64,000 bases of DNA from Scytonematopsis contorta HA4267-MV1 (GCA_019359035.1 JAHHIC010000094.1:62001-126000), one strand, 5' to 3'; positions 48,518 through 57,770 are shown, counted from the stretch's first letter. The notes: generated by a model not told the origin, from the sequence alone. Numbers and translations are program-made.

Positions 48518-49291
48518 TTACCTCCTGCGTCCTCCACCCAGGAAGAAGTAAATCTGGTTAAGGTAGCTTTCCCAGGCGTTGGTTGTGATTTGCAAGGTCT
48601 CGGCTGTTGGCACAAAGTCTTGCAAACGCAACCCGCGAGTGCGAATCGCGCCAGGGTTTTGTAGTAGGTAGGGTCTAAGTGAGACATCTTGCGGGTTGAA
48701 TGCTAATGTTGCTCGTCCCAATTCTTCTGCTGGAAGAATTGTGTCACCTAATACATTTGATGTAACGTCGGCAACATTTGACCCAGTATTTAACCCAATA
48801 GTCGGAGCGTTAATGGCTTGAGCCAGTAACAGGACTACTTCGGATTTGCGACTTGTTTCTGTAGCTGATGCTAGCTGTACCTTTTGGATAATTTCTTGGC
48901 TGAGTCTGGCGTCATCACCCAGCATTGCCAGAGGTGCGCGTACTAAGAAGTAAGCAACGGCTGGAGTGCTGGCTAACAGTAAAATTGTCAGCGCCCAACC
49001 AAGTAAATATCCTCCAGGTTTATCAATAGCGCCTCCCTTTATTTTCTGGGCGGCAAAAATCATCATTAAGATTGATGCTCCAAGAGGCTTCAGAGGGAAG
49101 GAGACCACTTGCCACACAGAGGAAACAGCTGGTTCGTTCGGATTGATAAAGGCTAAAGCTAGGACTACCAAAAAGAATCCTAGTACGAATCTCCCAAAGA
49201 AATTACTCTGGGGATAAACTCTCTGGAAAAGAGTGTAGGCAATCGCGCCAATCAGCAGCCACAATAATACCCGGCTTAGCAATGGGAACAT
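48518..49291 (-). CDS. Hypothetical membrane protein
   Basis: 257 residues. Three to four transmembrane helices lie in the first 125 residues (LLSRVLLWLLIGAIAYTLF; FVLGFFLVVLALAFI; PLGASILMMIFAA; LLGWALTILLLASTPAVAYFLV). A soluble C-terminal part of about 130 residues follows. The N-terminal helices and the last 25 residues (TAETLQITTNAWESYLNQIYFFL) faintly recall ElyC/SanA/YdcF proteins, but I see no DUF218 core between them. It could be a divergent or internally deleted relative. Start ATG 49291. Function unknown. Confidence 0.6.
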   Translation of the reverse strand: MFPLLSRVLLWLLIGAIAYTLFQRVYPQSNFFGRFVLGFFLVVLALAFINPNEPAVSSVWQVVSFPLKPLGASILMMIFAAQKIKGGAIDKPGGYLLGWALTILLLASTPAVAYFLVRAPLAMLGDDARLSQEIIQKVQLASATETSRKSEVVLLLAQAINAPTIGLNTGSNVADVTSNVLGDTILPAEELGRATLAFNPQDVSLRPYLLQNPGAIRTRGLRLQDFVPTAETLQITTNAWESYLNQIYFFLGGGRRR

Positions 49292-49553
49292 AGATTAACT
49301 CTCAAATCATTCTATGCAGTTCAGCCTATGGGTTTCGGGTAATTGATTTATTTTTCCGTCAAAACGTAATCGAGTATTTATACTCTTGCTTGACTTCAAA
49401 TACATCACCCCCACACCAAAAGACTACCGTCGTAGTGATTTTAGAGCAAATTGTTCTATTACGCTCTATCATTTATGTGTATTTTTCCAGTTACGTAAGG
49501 TTTTATTAGTAAATAAAATTGATTGATAGTTCTTATAAGTACAAGGAAAACCT

Positions 49554-50555
49554 ATGTCGCAAGACTTGCCCACCATTTTAGTGACCGGGGGAGCAGGATA
49601 TATTGGCTCTCATACTGTGCTTGCTCTCAAAAGAGCAGGCTACGAAATTGTAATTCTAGATAATCTGGTCTACGGGCATCGCGACTTGGTAGAAGAAGTG
49701 TTAAAGGTGGAATTGGTAGTCGGCGATACTTCCGACCGTGAGTTACTTGATAAATTATTTCAAACTCGCCAATTTGCCGCTGTAATGCATTTTTCTGCGT
49801 TTGCGTACGTAGGTGAATCAGTAACTGACCCTGCTAAGTATTACCGTAACAATGTTGTTGGTACTCTTGTTTTACTAGAAGCAATGTTGGCGGCTTCTGT
49901 TAAGAATTTTGTATTTTCGTCAACTTGTGCGACTTATGGTGTTCCATCGGTAGTGCCAATACCAGAAGACCATCCCCAAAACCCCATAAACCCTTATGGT
50001 GCAAGCAAGTTGATGGTAGAGCGAATTCTTGAGGATTTTAGCGCTGCCTATGATTTAAAGTCCGTACGTTTTCGCTACTTTAATGCAGCTGGTGCTGACC
50101 CAAGTGGGGTGTTGGGAGAAGACCATAACCCAGAAACACATTTGATTCCTTTGGTTTTACAAACTGCTTTAGGTCAGCGAGATTCTATTTCTGTTTTTGG
50201 AACTGATTATCCTACCCCAGATGGTACATGTGTTCGAGACTATATACATGTTAATGACTTAGCTGATGCTCATGTTTTAGGATTGGAATATCTTTTGAAA
50301 GGTGGAGACAGTGCTGTTTTCAATTTAGGAAACGGTAGTGGCTTTTCTGTCAAAGAAGTTATTGAGACCGCTAAACAAGTCACTGGTCGTGAAATACCCA
50401 TCAAAGAATGCGAACGTCGTGCTGGAGACCCACCAAGTTTGATTGGTAGTGGAGAAAAAGCGAGAAGTATTTTAGGTTGGAATCCTCAGTACTTTGAGAT
50501 AAAAGATATTATTACCCACGCATGGAAATGGCATCAGGTTCGTCATAGGGATTAG
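49554..50555 (+). CDS. galE: UDP-glucose 4-epimerase
   Basis: 333 residues, extended short-chain dehydrogenase. NAD-binding motif [10 protein letters not shown] is at 11-20, the catalytic Ser lies in FSSTCATYG and the Tyr/Lys pair in [14 protein letters not shown]. It converts UDP-glucose to UDP-galactose for polysaccharide synthesis and fits the neighbouring glycan genes. Start ATG 49554. A heptamer array starts at its stop. Confidence 0.94.
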   Translation: MSQDLPTILVTGGAGYIGSHTVLALKRAGYEIVILDNLVYGHRDLVEEVLKVELVVGDTSDRELLDKLFQTRQFAAVMHFSAFAYVGESVTDPAKYYRNNVVGTLVLLEAMLAASVKNFVFSSTCATYGVPSVVPIPEDHPQNPINPYGASKLMVERILEDFSAAYDLKSVRFRYFNAAGADPSGVLGEDHNPETHLIPLVLQTALGQRDSISVFGTDYPTPDGTCVRDYIHVNDLADAHVLGLEYLLKGGDSAVFNLGNGSGFSVKEVIETAKQVTGREIPIKECERRAGDPPSLIGSGEKARSILGWNPQYFEIKDIITHAWKWHQVRHRD

Positions 50556-50620
50556 GGATTAGGGATTAGGGAGTGGGGAGTAGGGAGTGGGGAGTAGGGA
50601 GTGGGGAGTAGGGAGTGGGG
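50556..50620. repeat. GGGATTA/GGGGAGT array upstream of M28 gene
   Basis: Three GGGATTA units then about seven GGGGAGTAGGGAGT units. The array ends 8 bp before the M28 start codon and faces the opposite array at 50712-50850. Confidence 0.9.
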
Positions 50621-50627
50621 ATTTGTG

Positions 50628-51701
50628 ATGAAAAGATTATTTTGGTTAGCGTTGGTGGTACTTTTAGTGGTAGTTGCTTTGGGGGGTAGTGGTTTTTGGC
50701 TACGGCAAAATCCCCCACTCTCCACTCCCCATTCCCAACTCCCCATTCCCAACTCCCAATTCCCCACTCCCCACTCCCAACTCCCAATTCCCCACTCCCA
50801 ACTCCCCACTCCCCATTCCCAACTCCCAACTCCCAACTCCCAACTCCCCAAAGTTTCTTTTGATAAGCTTTTTGGTCATGTTCAAAAGTTAAGTGGACAA
50901 CGTTATACCGATGATGAGCGTTTGCGTACTCGTAACTACATAACTAGTGAACTGAAGAAATTAGGTTGGAAAACTCAACTAGAAAAGTTTCCTGAGGGTG
51001 TTAATATTTTTGCTGAACGAGAAGGAAGTGATAAAACTGTAGGTTCAATTCTTATAAGCGCTCATTACGATACTGTTTTTAACTCCCCTGGTGCTGATGA
51101 TAATGCGACTGGTGTTGCGGTAACTCTAGAGGTAGCTCGACTTTTTGCTTCTCGTCCTACTCCCAGAACGTTACGACTGGTTTTTTTTGATAAGGAAGAA
51201 GCTGGACTTCTCGGTAGTAAGGCTTTTGTGGCAAATAAAATACACCTAGAAAATCTTTACGGTGTTATCAATATGGATATGGTGGGTTTCGCTTGTTACA
51301 TTAAAGGCTGTCAAAAGCATCCAGCTGGTTTGCCTGTTACTCCACCAAGCGATAAAGGAGATTTTTTAGTTGCGGTTGGTGATGCTGAAAATTTACATTT
51401 ACTAAGTGCTTTTACAGGTGTTCCTAAGAGTCAACAAAAAGTAAATTCTCTAGACTTACCTCTAGTGTTTACATTGCCAGTCCCACTCAAGGGTAGTTTG
51501 ATACCAGATACCCTACGTAGTGACCACGCTCCTTTTTGGCTACAAGGAATCGGTGCTGTATTTGTAACTGATACAGCAAATCTACGTAGTCCTCATTATC
51601 ACCAAAATAGCGATAAGCCAGCTACAATTGACCGCAAATTTTTTGTTGGTGCAGCACAAATAGTTGTGAATGCGACTACTAGCTTGTTGGAGAGTCAATA
51701 A
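50628..51701 (+). CDS. M28-family metallopeptidase with repeat-derived linker
   Basis: 357 residues. An N-terminal anchor helix ([20 protein letters not shown]) is followed by a low-complexity linker at about 29-74, then the peptidase domain. Zinc ligands typical of M28 aminopeptidases are SAHYDTV (His), GADDNATG (Asp), [10 protein letters not shown] (Glu pair), NMDMVGF (Asp) and SDHAPFW (His). The protein would be exported and anchored, cutting N-terminal residues from peptides. The linker, which reads NSQLPTPHS-type repeats, is encoded by an inverted ACTCCCC heptamer array. Start ATG 50628; the frame also runs 9 codons upstream into another array. Confidence 0.88.
   Translation: MKRLFWLALVVLLVVVALGGSGFWLRQNPPLSTPHSQLPIPNSQFPTPHSQLPIPHSQLPTPHSQLPTPNSQLPKVSFDKLFGHVQKLSGQRYTDDERLRTRNYITSELKKLGWKTQLEKFPEGVNIFAEREGSDKTVGSILISAHYDTVFNSPGADDNATGVAVTLEVARLFASRPTPRTLRLVFFDKEEAGLLGSKAFVANKIHLENLYGVINMDMVGFACYIKGCQKHPAGLPVTPPSDKGDFLVAVGDAENLHLLSAFTGVPKSQQKVNSLDLPLVFTLPVPLKGSLIPDTLRSDHAPFWLQGIGAVFVTDTANLRSPHYHQNSDKPATIDRKFFVGAAQIVVNATTSLLESQ
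50712..50850. repeat. ACTCCCC heptamer array inside the M28 coding sequence
   Basis: About 19 units of ACTCCCC, ACTCCCA and ATTCCCA. It lies wholly inside the reading frame and encodes about 46 residues rich in Pro, Ser, Thr, His, Gln and Leu. The total length keeps the frame intact. Confidence 0.92.
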
Positions 51702-51730
51702 TACAGGGGATTTCAAATTATTGAAGCACA

Positions 51731-51760
51731 AGCTGGCGGGCAAGGATGCCCACCCCACAA
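51731..51760. repeat. Half copy of the GGGTGGGCATCC element
   Basis: AGCTGGCGGGCAAGGATGCC followed by CACCCCACAA is the complement of the left end of the elements at 5771 and 46096. It follows the M28 gene. Confidence 0.75.
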
Positions 51761-51854
51761 AAGTTTTTAGATTTAGTTGTGTACCTCATTTACCTACAAA
51801 GTGCTGTATTTTATGACGTTTGAGAAATCTTTTTTCTGAATTTTGCTCAAGTTA

Positions 51855-52727
51855 TTACCAAAGAACGTAGTTTTTTTGCTTTGGTGAAAAATATTTTTTT
51901 GCTAGCGTTACTAAATGCTTTTTAGAGAGGGAAGAATAATCTGTATATGGTTGTTTAGAAGTGTAATCAAAAAATAAAGTAAATCTATCACCAGAAGATG
52001 GAATTCTTCCCCGATGGAATATGCTCCCGCTACCAGCAATAACTACTGTACCTGCTGCCCCCGTACATGATTTACAATCCGATGGTGATACATATTGTTT
52101 AATAATTGGGTCTTTTATATAACGATAATTGTATTTCAAGGAGCGAGCTATTGCTGGGGTCAAAGACTGTGGGATATATTCAAATGGACCGTCATCATCA
52201 CCAACATCATGTAAATAAATTATTACTTTAAGTACTTTACGGTCTTCTTTATCTAGATGCCAGAGTCTTGATTTTTCCTCTACTTGATTAGCAATATCTC
52301 GCCTAAGATATACACCGTGATAAGCTACAGGTAAACCAATGTAATTTTCAATTATGTTAAGTAAACGTTCTTGAAGTCCCCAAATAAAAAGTTCGGGGTG
52401 CTTCATGATTTGCTTGTCACTAGCATGAACAACATATTCGTTTTTATCTCCTGAAATACTTTTGGGAATTTCAGGCATCAAGCTTTTTGCTGCCTGAAGC
52501 ATTTCTCCAGTAGAAGGTATTGATAGTGCTTCTAATGAAGTTATTACCGCTCCTTCTTTTTTGATAGTCTCAACTAAAGACAAATCAGCGGCAGATAGAA
52601 GGGGTAGATTACTCTGGTGTTTTTCCAATGCTCCTTGGTATGCAAGCTCATTTGCTGTTTTGAAGAAAGAGATGTTATTAATCTCTTTCAATATTTTATT
52701 ACGTGTTTTTTGAAAAATTGGGTGCAT
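51855..52727 (-). CDS. PhyH-like 2-oxoglutarate/Fe(II) oxygenase
   Basis: About 290 residues. The HxD iron motif is WHLDKED (H157, D159), followed by YLHDVGDDDGPFEYIPQS, typical of the phytanoyl-CoA dioxygenase family. The distal His is in SIFHRGRIP (H238) and an Arg (R248) can bind 2-oxoglutarate. It should hydroxylate a small molecule or lipid; the substrate is unknown. The start is uncertain between ATG 52727 and ATG 52766; no good ribosome site is seen for either. Confidence 0.78.
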   Translation of the reverse strand: MHPIFQKTRNKILKEINNISFFKTANELAYQGALEKHQSNLPLLSAADLSLVETIKKEGAVITSLEALSIPSTGEMLQAAKSLMPEIPKSISGDKNEYVVHASDKQIMKHPELFIWGLQERLLNIIENYIGLPVAYHGVYLRRDIANQVEEKSRLWHLDKEDRKVLKVIIYLHDVGDDDGPFEYIPQSLTPAIARSLKYNYRYIKDPIIKQYVSPSDCKSCTGAAGTVVIAGSGSIFHRGRIPSSGDRFTLFFDYTSKQPYTDYSSLSKKHLVTLAKKYFSPKQKNYVLW

Positions 52728-53064
52728 GATAAAAAAATGTTTGATGAAACGGACGCAAAATAGCATCCCAACTATTTATATAGACGACTGAACTATAAAA
52801 ATACACTCTATCTCCACTTATAAGAAGAGTTAATGTAATCATTTACGAAATCTTAATTTATACTTCCAAATTGCTTAACACTATCTTTGCAAATACTTTT
52901 GATGTGATGCTGAGTTAAGAGTCAATAAGTTATGTAAGAAAAACGATTTGATAAAATTATTTACAAAAATGTTTAATTTTCCGGAGTCAAGTCAAGCAAA
53001 TAATTTACCTAACAAAAAATTTGTCAAGCTCTAAAATAGAAGTATTAGTTGTAATTTAATTGCA
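52728..53064. other. Intergenic region, nothing clear
   Basis: 340 bp of AT-rich sequence between divergent genes, expected to hold both promoters. I see no repeat or small gene of note. Confidence 0.4.
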
Positions 53065-53850
53065 ATGCCCTCTCCTTTTCCTGGCATGGACCCGTACCTT
53101 GAAGCTGCGCTGTGGCCAGATGTGCATAATGCGCTGGCTAGTAAACTTCGTGCTTTCCTTGCACCGCAGTTACGTCCTAAATATGCCGCACGCTTAGAAA
53201 TATATGTAGTGGAAGATACATATCCGGAGAGCGAAATCGGTATCCTTTACCCGGATGTGGAAGTGTTACAAATACGACCGCGTTCTTCAATACCACAATC
53301 CGCAGTTCCACAATCAAATGTAGCCACAACTCCGGTTACATTAACGCTTCCAGTTATTCAACCCGTCGCAGTCCGTATACCTACGGTCGAAATTCGAGAT
53401 ACCACTAACAATGTGTTGGTATCATGTATTGAAATACTGTCACCTGCAAATAAGCGGGAACCCAATATTATTGATTATCGTAAGAAACGTCAGCGTCTCT
53501 ATAGCGCTAACGTTCACCTGATTGAAATTGACTTTTTGCGTCGGGGAACTCGTCCGTTTAATCACCCACGCTTACCAGATGTAGCATATTTAGTTACACT
53601 TACGCTTGCAGGTTCTGGGGTTACGGACTTATGGCCTGTGAATTTACAGGATATGCTTCCTACAATTCCTGTTCCTCTGAGACAACCTGACCCAGACGCA
53701 GTTCTGGATTTGCAAGCTGCGATGAATGCAATTTATGACGAAGCTGGGTATGATTTATCAAGTGATTACACTCAAACACCACCACCCCCAGTATTTAGCA
53801 AATTGGATACAGAGTGGATACAAGCAAGGCTAAGAAATTTGTCAACGTAA
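53065..53850 (+). CDS. DUF4058 protein
   Basis: 261 residues. The start MPSPFPGMDPYLEAALWPDVHNALA is the hallmark of DUF4058, frequent in cyanobacteria. Later segments VEIRDTTNNVLVSCIEILSPANKRE and LIEIDFLRRGTRP also fit. The central part resembles a PD-(D/E)xK-like fold (IEILSPANKR), but I am not sure of that. Function unknown. Start ATG 53065. Confidence 0.87.
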   Translation: MPSPFPGMDPYLEAALWPDVHNALASKLRAFLAPQLRPKYAARLEIYVVEDTYPESEIGILYPDVEVLQIRPRSSIPQSAVPQSNVATTPVTLTLPVIQPVAVRIPTVEIRDTTNNVLVSCIEILSPANKREPNIIDYRKKRQRLYSANVHLIEIDFLRRGTRPFNHPRLPDVAYLVTLTLAGSGVTDLWPVNLQDMLPTIPVPLRQPDPDAVLDLQAAMNAIYDEAGYDLSSDYTQTPPPPVFSKLDTEWIQARLRNLST

Positions 53851-53979
53851 AATCTTATTACCTCTTATTTAAAACTAGTTGAGCAAAAAGTAGACAGTTA
53901 GCTAACACTGGTTATATAATTCCGATAATTAATCTTCTAGTCAGTAATTTTACGTATTTAATAAAAATTCAAAATACTT

Positions 53980-55623
53980 ATGGGAAAATTCTGGAGAGGT
54001 TTAAAGGGATTTGCCCTAAGCTTTGGCGTATTGGCACTTGTAAATTATAAAACTCCACCAGCTTTATCGGCTGAAACTGTTGTGGTGCGTTTTGGAATAT
54101 TATCAGAGTCTTTCTCTCTAAAGGAGTTGCAGTACGTTAGTGAAACGGGGAAATTCCCTGATGGTTTTGAAATTTATACGTCTAGATTATCTCAAGAACA
54201 GCGTCAACTGATAATTGAGTCGTTAAGAACTAAAATACCTATAAATGTTTTTACTATGAGTAGATTACTCAATAGTCAAATTGGTATTACTATTTTAAAA
54301 GACCTATCCTCGGTAGTACGACGGGAAGATGATGCGGGAGCGCAAGCACTAAGAGCAGCTATGGTGTTAGGTTCACGAGGGTCTCAAGGTCTTTCTGTTC
54401 TCAGTTTTATTGAGTCGTATCCAAGTCAACGTTTAGAAATTAATTTACCGGAAGCATTTAAAGTCGCGGGAAGTTTAAACGCTGCATTTTGGCAAACACA
54501 AAGATTTATGTTGGCTATTTCCCCTCAACTTGTTAGTCGGAAACCTCAAATAAAATTACCTTTGGATGCAACGCAACCGGGGAATGCTCAAATACAAGTA
54601 TTAGATTTAAATTTTGATGACCAAAAACGCCAACGTCAAATACCTGTTGATGTTTATTGGTCAAAAGCTGCTAGTACCCAGAAACCAATAATTGTATTTA
54701 CTCATGGTATGGGGTCGCATCGTAAAGAGTTAATTTATTTAGCACAACATTTAGCGTCTCATGGTTATGTGGTTGTTTCGGTTGAACATCCTGGAAGTAA
54801 TGATGCAAATGTTAATAATGCCATAGAAGGTAAAAATAGGTTGATGAGACCTCAAGAGTTTTTAGACCGACCAAAGGATATTAGTTTTGTTTTAGATGAG
54901 TTAACAAAATTAAATAATACTCCCAATAATCCGCTTAAAGGTAAATTGGCTACTAATAAAGTAATGGTGTTGGGGTATTCTTTTGGTGGTACTACTGCCC
55001 TTTCTTTAGGAGGAGCAGAGTTGCAATTAGAAAATCTTAAAGAACGTTGTAAAAATAATTTGTCTGTTGTCAGTTTGGGAGAAGTTATCCAGTGTATTGC
55101 TCAAGAATTACCGTCCAATAGTTACCAACTCCAGGATGATAGAGTTAAGAGTGTTATTGCTATAAGTCCCCCAACTTCCCTTATATTTGGGAAAACAGGT
55201 TTAAGTAAGTTGCAAGTCCCTAGTATTATGTGGGCTACTTCTGCTGATAAAACAACTCCCGCTTTAACTGAGCAAGTTATAGGATTTGATAAAATACCTT
55301 CTTCTAAATTGCTAATAGCTATAATTGGGGGTACTCACCTGAGTGTTAAAGACCCAAGCGCGACTTTAGACCAAGTTAAACTACCAAGTACACCTTATAG
55401 TGGTGATGAAGTTGTTGGGGAAAAAGCGTTAGATATTCGTAATTATTTAAAAGCTGTGGTTTTGGCTTATTCTGCTCAACTTACAAGCGATGCGAAGAAA
55501 TATTCTGTATTTTTAACTGCGGATTATGCTCAGTATGCTTCGACTCAAGCTTTTCCTATGCGACTAGTTACGGAAATTCCCCCTGATGCTAAAGCGGTTG
55601 TGAGGGAATTTGTGGAGCGTTGA
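53980..55623 (+). CDS. Alpha/beta hydrolase with DUF1400 domain
   Basis: 547 residues. A signal peptide (about 1-30, ending PPALSA) precedes an N-terminal DUF1400 domain (about 31-180) and a dienelactone/PAF-acetylhydrolase-type hydrolase domain. The oxyanion strand is FTHGMGSHRKE, the nucleophile S334 lies in GYSFGGTTAL and a His is in GGTHLSVKDP. It should be an exported esterase or lipase. DUF1400 occurs mostly in cyanobacteria. Start ATG 53980. Confidence 0.88.
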   Translation: MGKFWRGLKGFALSFGVLALVNYKTPPALSAETVVVRFGILSESFSLKELQYVSETGKFPDGFEIYTSRLSQEQRQLIIESLRTKIPINVFTMSRLLNSQIGITILKDLSSVVRREDDAGAQALRAAMVLGSRGSQGLSVLSFIESYPSQRLEINLPEAFKVAGSLNAAFWQTQRFMLAISPQLVSRKPQIKLPLDATQPGNAQIQVLDLNFDDQKRQRQIPVDVYWSKAASTQKPIIVFTHGMGSHRKELIYLAQHLASHGYVVVSVEHPGSNDANVNNAIEGKNRLMRPQEFLDRPKDISFVLDELTKLNNTPNNPLKGKLATNKVMVLGYSFGGTTALSLGGAELQLENLKERCKNNLSVVSLGEVIQCIAQELPSNSYQLQDDRVKSVIAISPPTSLIFGKTGLSKLQVPSIMWATSADKTTPALTEQVIGFDKIPSSKLLIAIIGGTHLSVKDPSATLDQVKLPSTPYSGDEVVGEKALDIRNYLKAVVLAYSAQLTSDAKKYSVFLTADYAQYASTQAFPMRLVTEIPPDAKAVVREFVER

Positions 55624-55640
55624 CAAATGGTCTTTGAAAT

Positions 55641-55760
55641 AGATAGCCAGATAGCCAGATAGCCAGATAGCTAAGATAGCCAAGATAGCCAAGATAGCCA
55701 AGATAGCCAAGATAGCCAAGATAGCCAAGATAGCCAAGATAGCCAAGATAGCCAAGATAG
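55641..55760. repeat. AAGATAGCC 9-bp tandem array
   Basis: About 12 copies of AAGATAGCC after three 8-bp AGATAGCC copies. The array ends directly in the AGCCAGGG end of the hairpin element at 55759. A frame through the minus strand gives an Ala-Ile-Leu repeat that I treat as spurious. Confidence 0.9.
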
Positions 55761-55927
55761 CCAGGGAATAAATTCCCTGTCTAAAAGCTAAAGTCCTCTT
55801 AAGAGGACTAGAAGCGTACATTAATATATAGATATTCTTACAAAATATTGTCTTTTTCACCAAAGTTTTCTTATAAGTCCTCTTATAGAGGACTTCAGCT
55901 TTTAGACAGGGAATTTATTCCCTGGCT
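55759..55927. repeat. Two-tier hairpin repeat element, copy 2
   Basis: A 169-bp copy of the element at 3523: AGCCAGGGAATAAATTCCCT ends, CTAAAAGCT / AGCTTTTAG boxes and GTCCTC-rich hairpins (GTCCTCTTAAGAGGAC left; GTCCTCTTATAGAGGAC right). The interior differs from copy 1. There is no coding content. Confidence 0.78.
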
Positions 55928-56031
55928 TCTGACGTGAAGAAAGCTTAATATTTTATTTACAAACACCCTTTTAAGTATGGAATTTCGAGGGTGACCTTAA
56001 TTATTAATTAGATATAACCATATACGACAAA

Positions 56032-56060
56032 TCCGCCTACTGATTTTCGGCGGACTTTTC
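56032..56060 (+). terminator. Possible terminator hairpin
   Basis: TCCGCC (56032-56037) pairs with GGCGGA (56049-56054), followed by CTTTTCTTTT. It has the right form for a plus-strand terminator, 410 bp after the DUF1400 hydrolase stop. Confidence 0.5.
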
Positions 56061-56116
56061 TTTTAATAAATCTCTCGTTTGTTCTACTGGTTGCCTGAGA
56101 ACAAAATCTTCTTGTC

Positions 56117-56329
56117 TCAGGCTGCTATTTCCCCCAGCACCACCTCTTCTAATCTTTGCAATCGTTTTTTGATACTCACCAGTTCACCTTTTTCTGGGGC
56201 TAAGCCTAGATATTGGTCAATCATTAATAATAGCAAATCCGTAACGGTTTTACCTTCTTCCTCTGCTTTTTTGTAGAGAGCGTCTTTTTTTTCTGGTGAA
56301 ATCCTAATATTAAGCCTTGTTTCGCTCAT
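56117..56329 (-). CDS. Ribbon-helix-helix protein
   Basis: 70 residues. The N-terminal ETRLNIRISPEKKDALYKKA is a beta strand and helix of an Arc/CopG-like ribbon-helix-helix fold, followed by EEGKTVTDLLLLMIDQYL and a charged helix. Such proteins bind operators as dimers and often repress their own gene or act as antitoxins. It is divergent from the 375-residue gene at 56547, with a palindrome between. Start ATG 56329. The partner toxin, if any, is not clear. Confidence 0.8.
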   Translation of the reverse strand: MSETRLNIRISPEKKDALYKKAEEEGKTVTDLLLLMIDQYLGLAPEKGELVSIKKRLQRLEEVVLGEIAA

Positions 56330-56477
56330 AATCCCTTTCTATTTTGCTTGAACCTATATTTTAAGATTAACAATGGTAAAGCGTGTAAACAACAGGGATA
56401 CAAAAAAAATATATTTTTTATCCAGATGTATTTACAAATGGGATAACAAATGCTAGAATAACTACAGAAATCAAAAA

Positions 56478-56512
56478 GCGAACGCCTAGGCGTTGGAAAC
56501 TTACACGTTCGC
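56478..56512. promoter_or_regulatory. Nested palindromes, candidate operator
   Basis: AACGCCTAGGCGTT (56481-56494) is a perfect 14-bp palindrome, and GCGAACG (56478-56484) with CGTTCGC (56506-56512) is an outer inverted repeat. They lie between divergent RHH and helical-protein genes, where an RHH repressor could bind. Confidence 0.5.
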
Positions 56513-56546
56513 CCCTTGTAAACCTTGTAAAAAGGCTGATATTACA

Positions 56547-57674
56547 ATGATACATGAAATTAAAGGGCAAAGCATCGGTGAAAGACAAATTTCTCAGTTA
56601 GAGTTAGAACAATATATCCAAGAGCAAGCTAATAGCCTAAAATTCCCAGATAGAAGCGGTAGCGGGTTCCAGCTACTGGCAAACGCGACAGAAAACATCA
56701 TTAGTCATGCTAAATGGCTAGCGAATCAAAAAACAATTCTTAATAAATTAGATTATAAAAAGCTCGTTAGTTCCCAAGGTTGGAAGAGTAAAGAAGAAAA
56801 ACGATATCTTAAAGTAGCGAGTGCGTTTGAGAAATTCTCTCCTGAAAACTTATCACTAGTTGAGCCAGCAACTATATTTCAGCTAGCAAACAACAGAAAG
56901 AAATATAAACTACTATTGGAACAGCTTGCTGACTTGCCAGAAATTAACCAAGCTGTAGTACGAGATTTAATTAAAACGCAAGGTAAATCTGAGCAGCAAA
57001 AAGAAGAAAAATTTAGTATTTGGCGTCTTACTCCCAAAGGTGAACGTTATTGCCAGATTCCACCTATCCGAGAAGAATCGCAGCGGACAGGGATGATTCT
57101 ACAACAAATGATGGATACGGAAGGAAAAACTGCTCAAGCTATTGTTGCAGAAGCTCTTGAGTTGAGACGAGCTTACATGGCTGGAGAATTGACGCTTGAT
57201 AATGAGAATATTTCTGTAAACGAGCCGGAAATTTCATTAAATGATAATTTATCAACCGATGATATTCTTGAGGAAGATTTTCAAACTGAAGACCGTCAAA
57301 AAGATGAAGAGAGTTTGATTTTAGAAAATACCACTATAGAAAATTTTGAGAAAGTTTTTGTTGAATTATCGGCAGTTGAGGTTCTAATTCAAACTTTGCA
57401 AAACGCGACGCATTGGGAAGAAGTACGAGATATATTACAAGATAATAGTGACTATAAGCAAGAAGCTTGGGATGCTTTAACACTTGTGGAAAGACAACGA
57501 GTAATGCGAATGATGCCTGTCGAAATTCAGAAGTTATCTAAAGCTAAATATGCTAAGAAAATTGCTGATTTTAAAGAGATTAAAGACGGGGTTTACCAAG
57601 TTTTGCTCCCAGATAGTTTTTCGTGGAAAATTGTCACCAAATCTGGGCTTGATAATTTTTTGTCCCAACTGTGA
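56547..57674 (+). CDS. Hypothetical protein divergent from RHH gene
   Basis: About 375 residues, mostly helical and charged. The segment near KLDYKKLVSSQGWKSKEEKR and AFEKFSPENLSLVEPATIF looks like a small helical domain; it is followed by WRLTPKGERYCQIPPI and MDTEGKTAQAIVAEALELRRAYMAG. The C-terminal part (about 285-375) has LVERQRVMRMMPVEIQKLSK. I know no named family. The start is taken as ATG 56547; a TTG at 56493 would lie inside the palindrome. The divergent RHH gene suggests joint control, as in small plasmid or accessory modules. Confidence 0.7.
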   Translation: MIHEIKGQSIGERQISQLELEQYIQEQANSLKFPDRSGSGFQLLANATENIISHAKWLANQKTILNKLDYKKLVSSQGWKSKEEKRYLKVASAFEKFSPENLSLVEPATIFQLANNRKKYKLLLEQLADLPEINQAVVRDLIKTQGKSEQQKEEKFSIWRLTPKGERYCQIPPIREESQRTGMILQQMMDTEGKTAQAIVAEALELRRAYMAGELTLDNENISVNEPEISLNDNLSTDDILEEDFQTEDRQKDEESLILENTTIENFEKVFVELSAVEVLIQTLQNATHWEEVRDILQDNSDYKQEAWDALTLVERQRVMRMMPVEIQKLSKAKYAKKIADFKEIKDGVYQVLLPDSFSWKIVTKSGLDNFLSQL

Positions 57675-57699
57675 TAAGGGGTAAATTATCAGCAGTTGG

Positions 57700-57770
57700 G
57701 CATAAATCATCAGTAGTGCAAGCATCTTGCTTGCTACACAGAAGCGAGCTGGAAGCCCGCACTACAAAAG
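57700..57770. repeat. GCAAGCATCTTGCTTGC and GCGAGCTGGAAGCCCGC repeats
   Basis: CAGTAGTGCAAGCATCTTGC, then TTGCTACACAGAAGCGAGCTGGAAGCCCGCACTAC. GCAAGCATCTTGCTTGC is an imperfect palindrome, and AGCAAGATGCTTGCACTACC is also seen at 43169-43188. It is an interspersed repeat common in cyanobacterial intergenic DNA. Confidence 0.6.

Noticed and set aside
48469-48687. 72-residue minus-strand frame
   Set aside because: It overlaps the longer membrane-protein gene in another frame and looks like a shadow.
50552-50892. Several frames on both strands around the M28 start
   Set aside because: All are heptamer arrays; only the M28 frame continues into a conserved domain.
55564-55863. Minus-strand frame with Leu-Ala-Ile repeats
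   Set aside because: It is the 9-bp array read in one frame, which is open simply because the period is a multiple of three.
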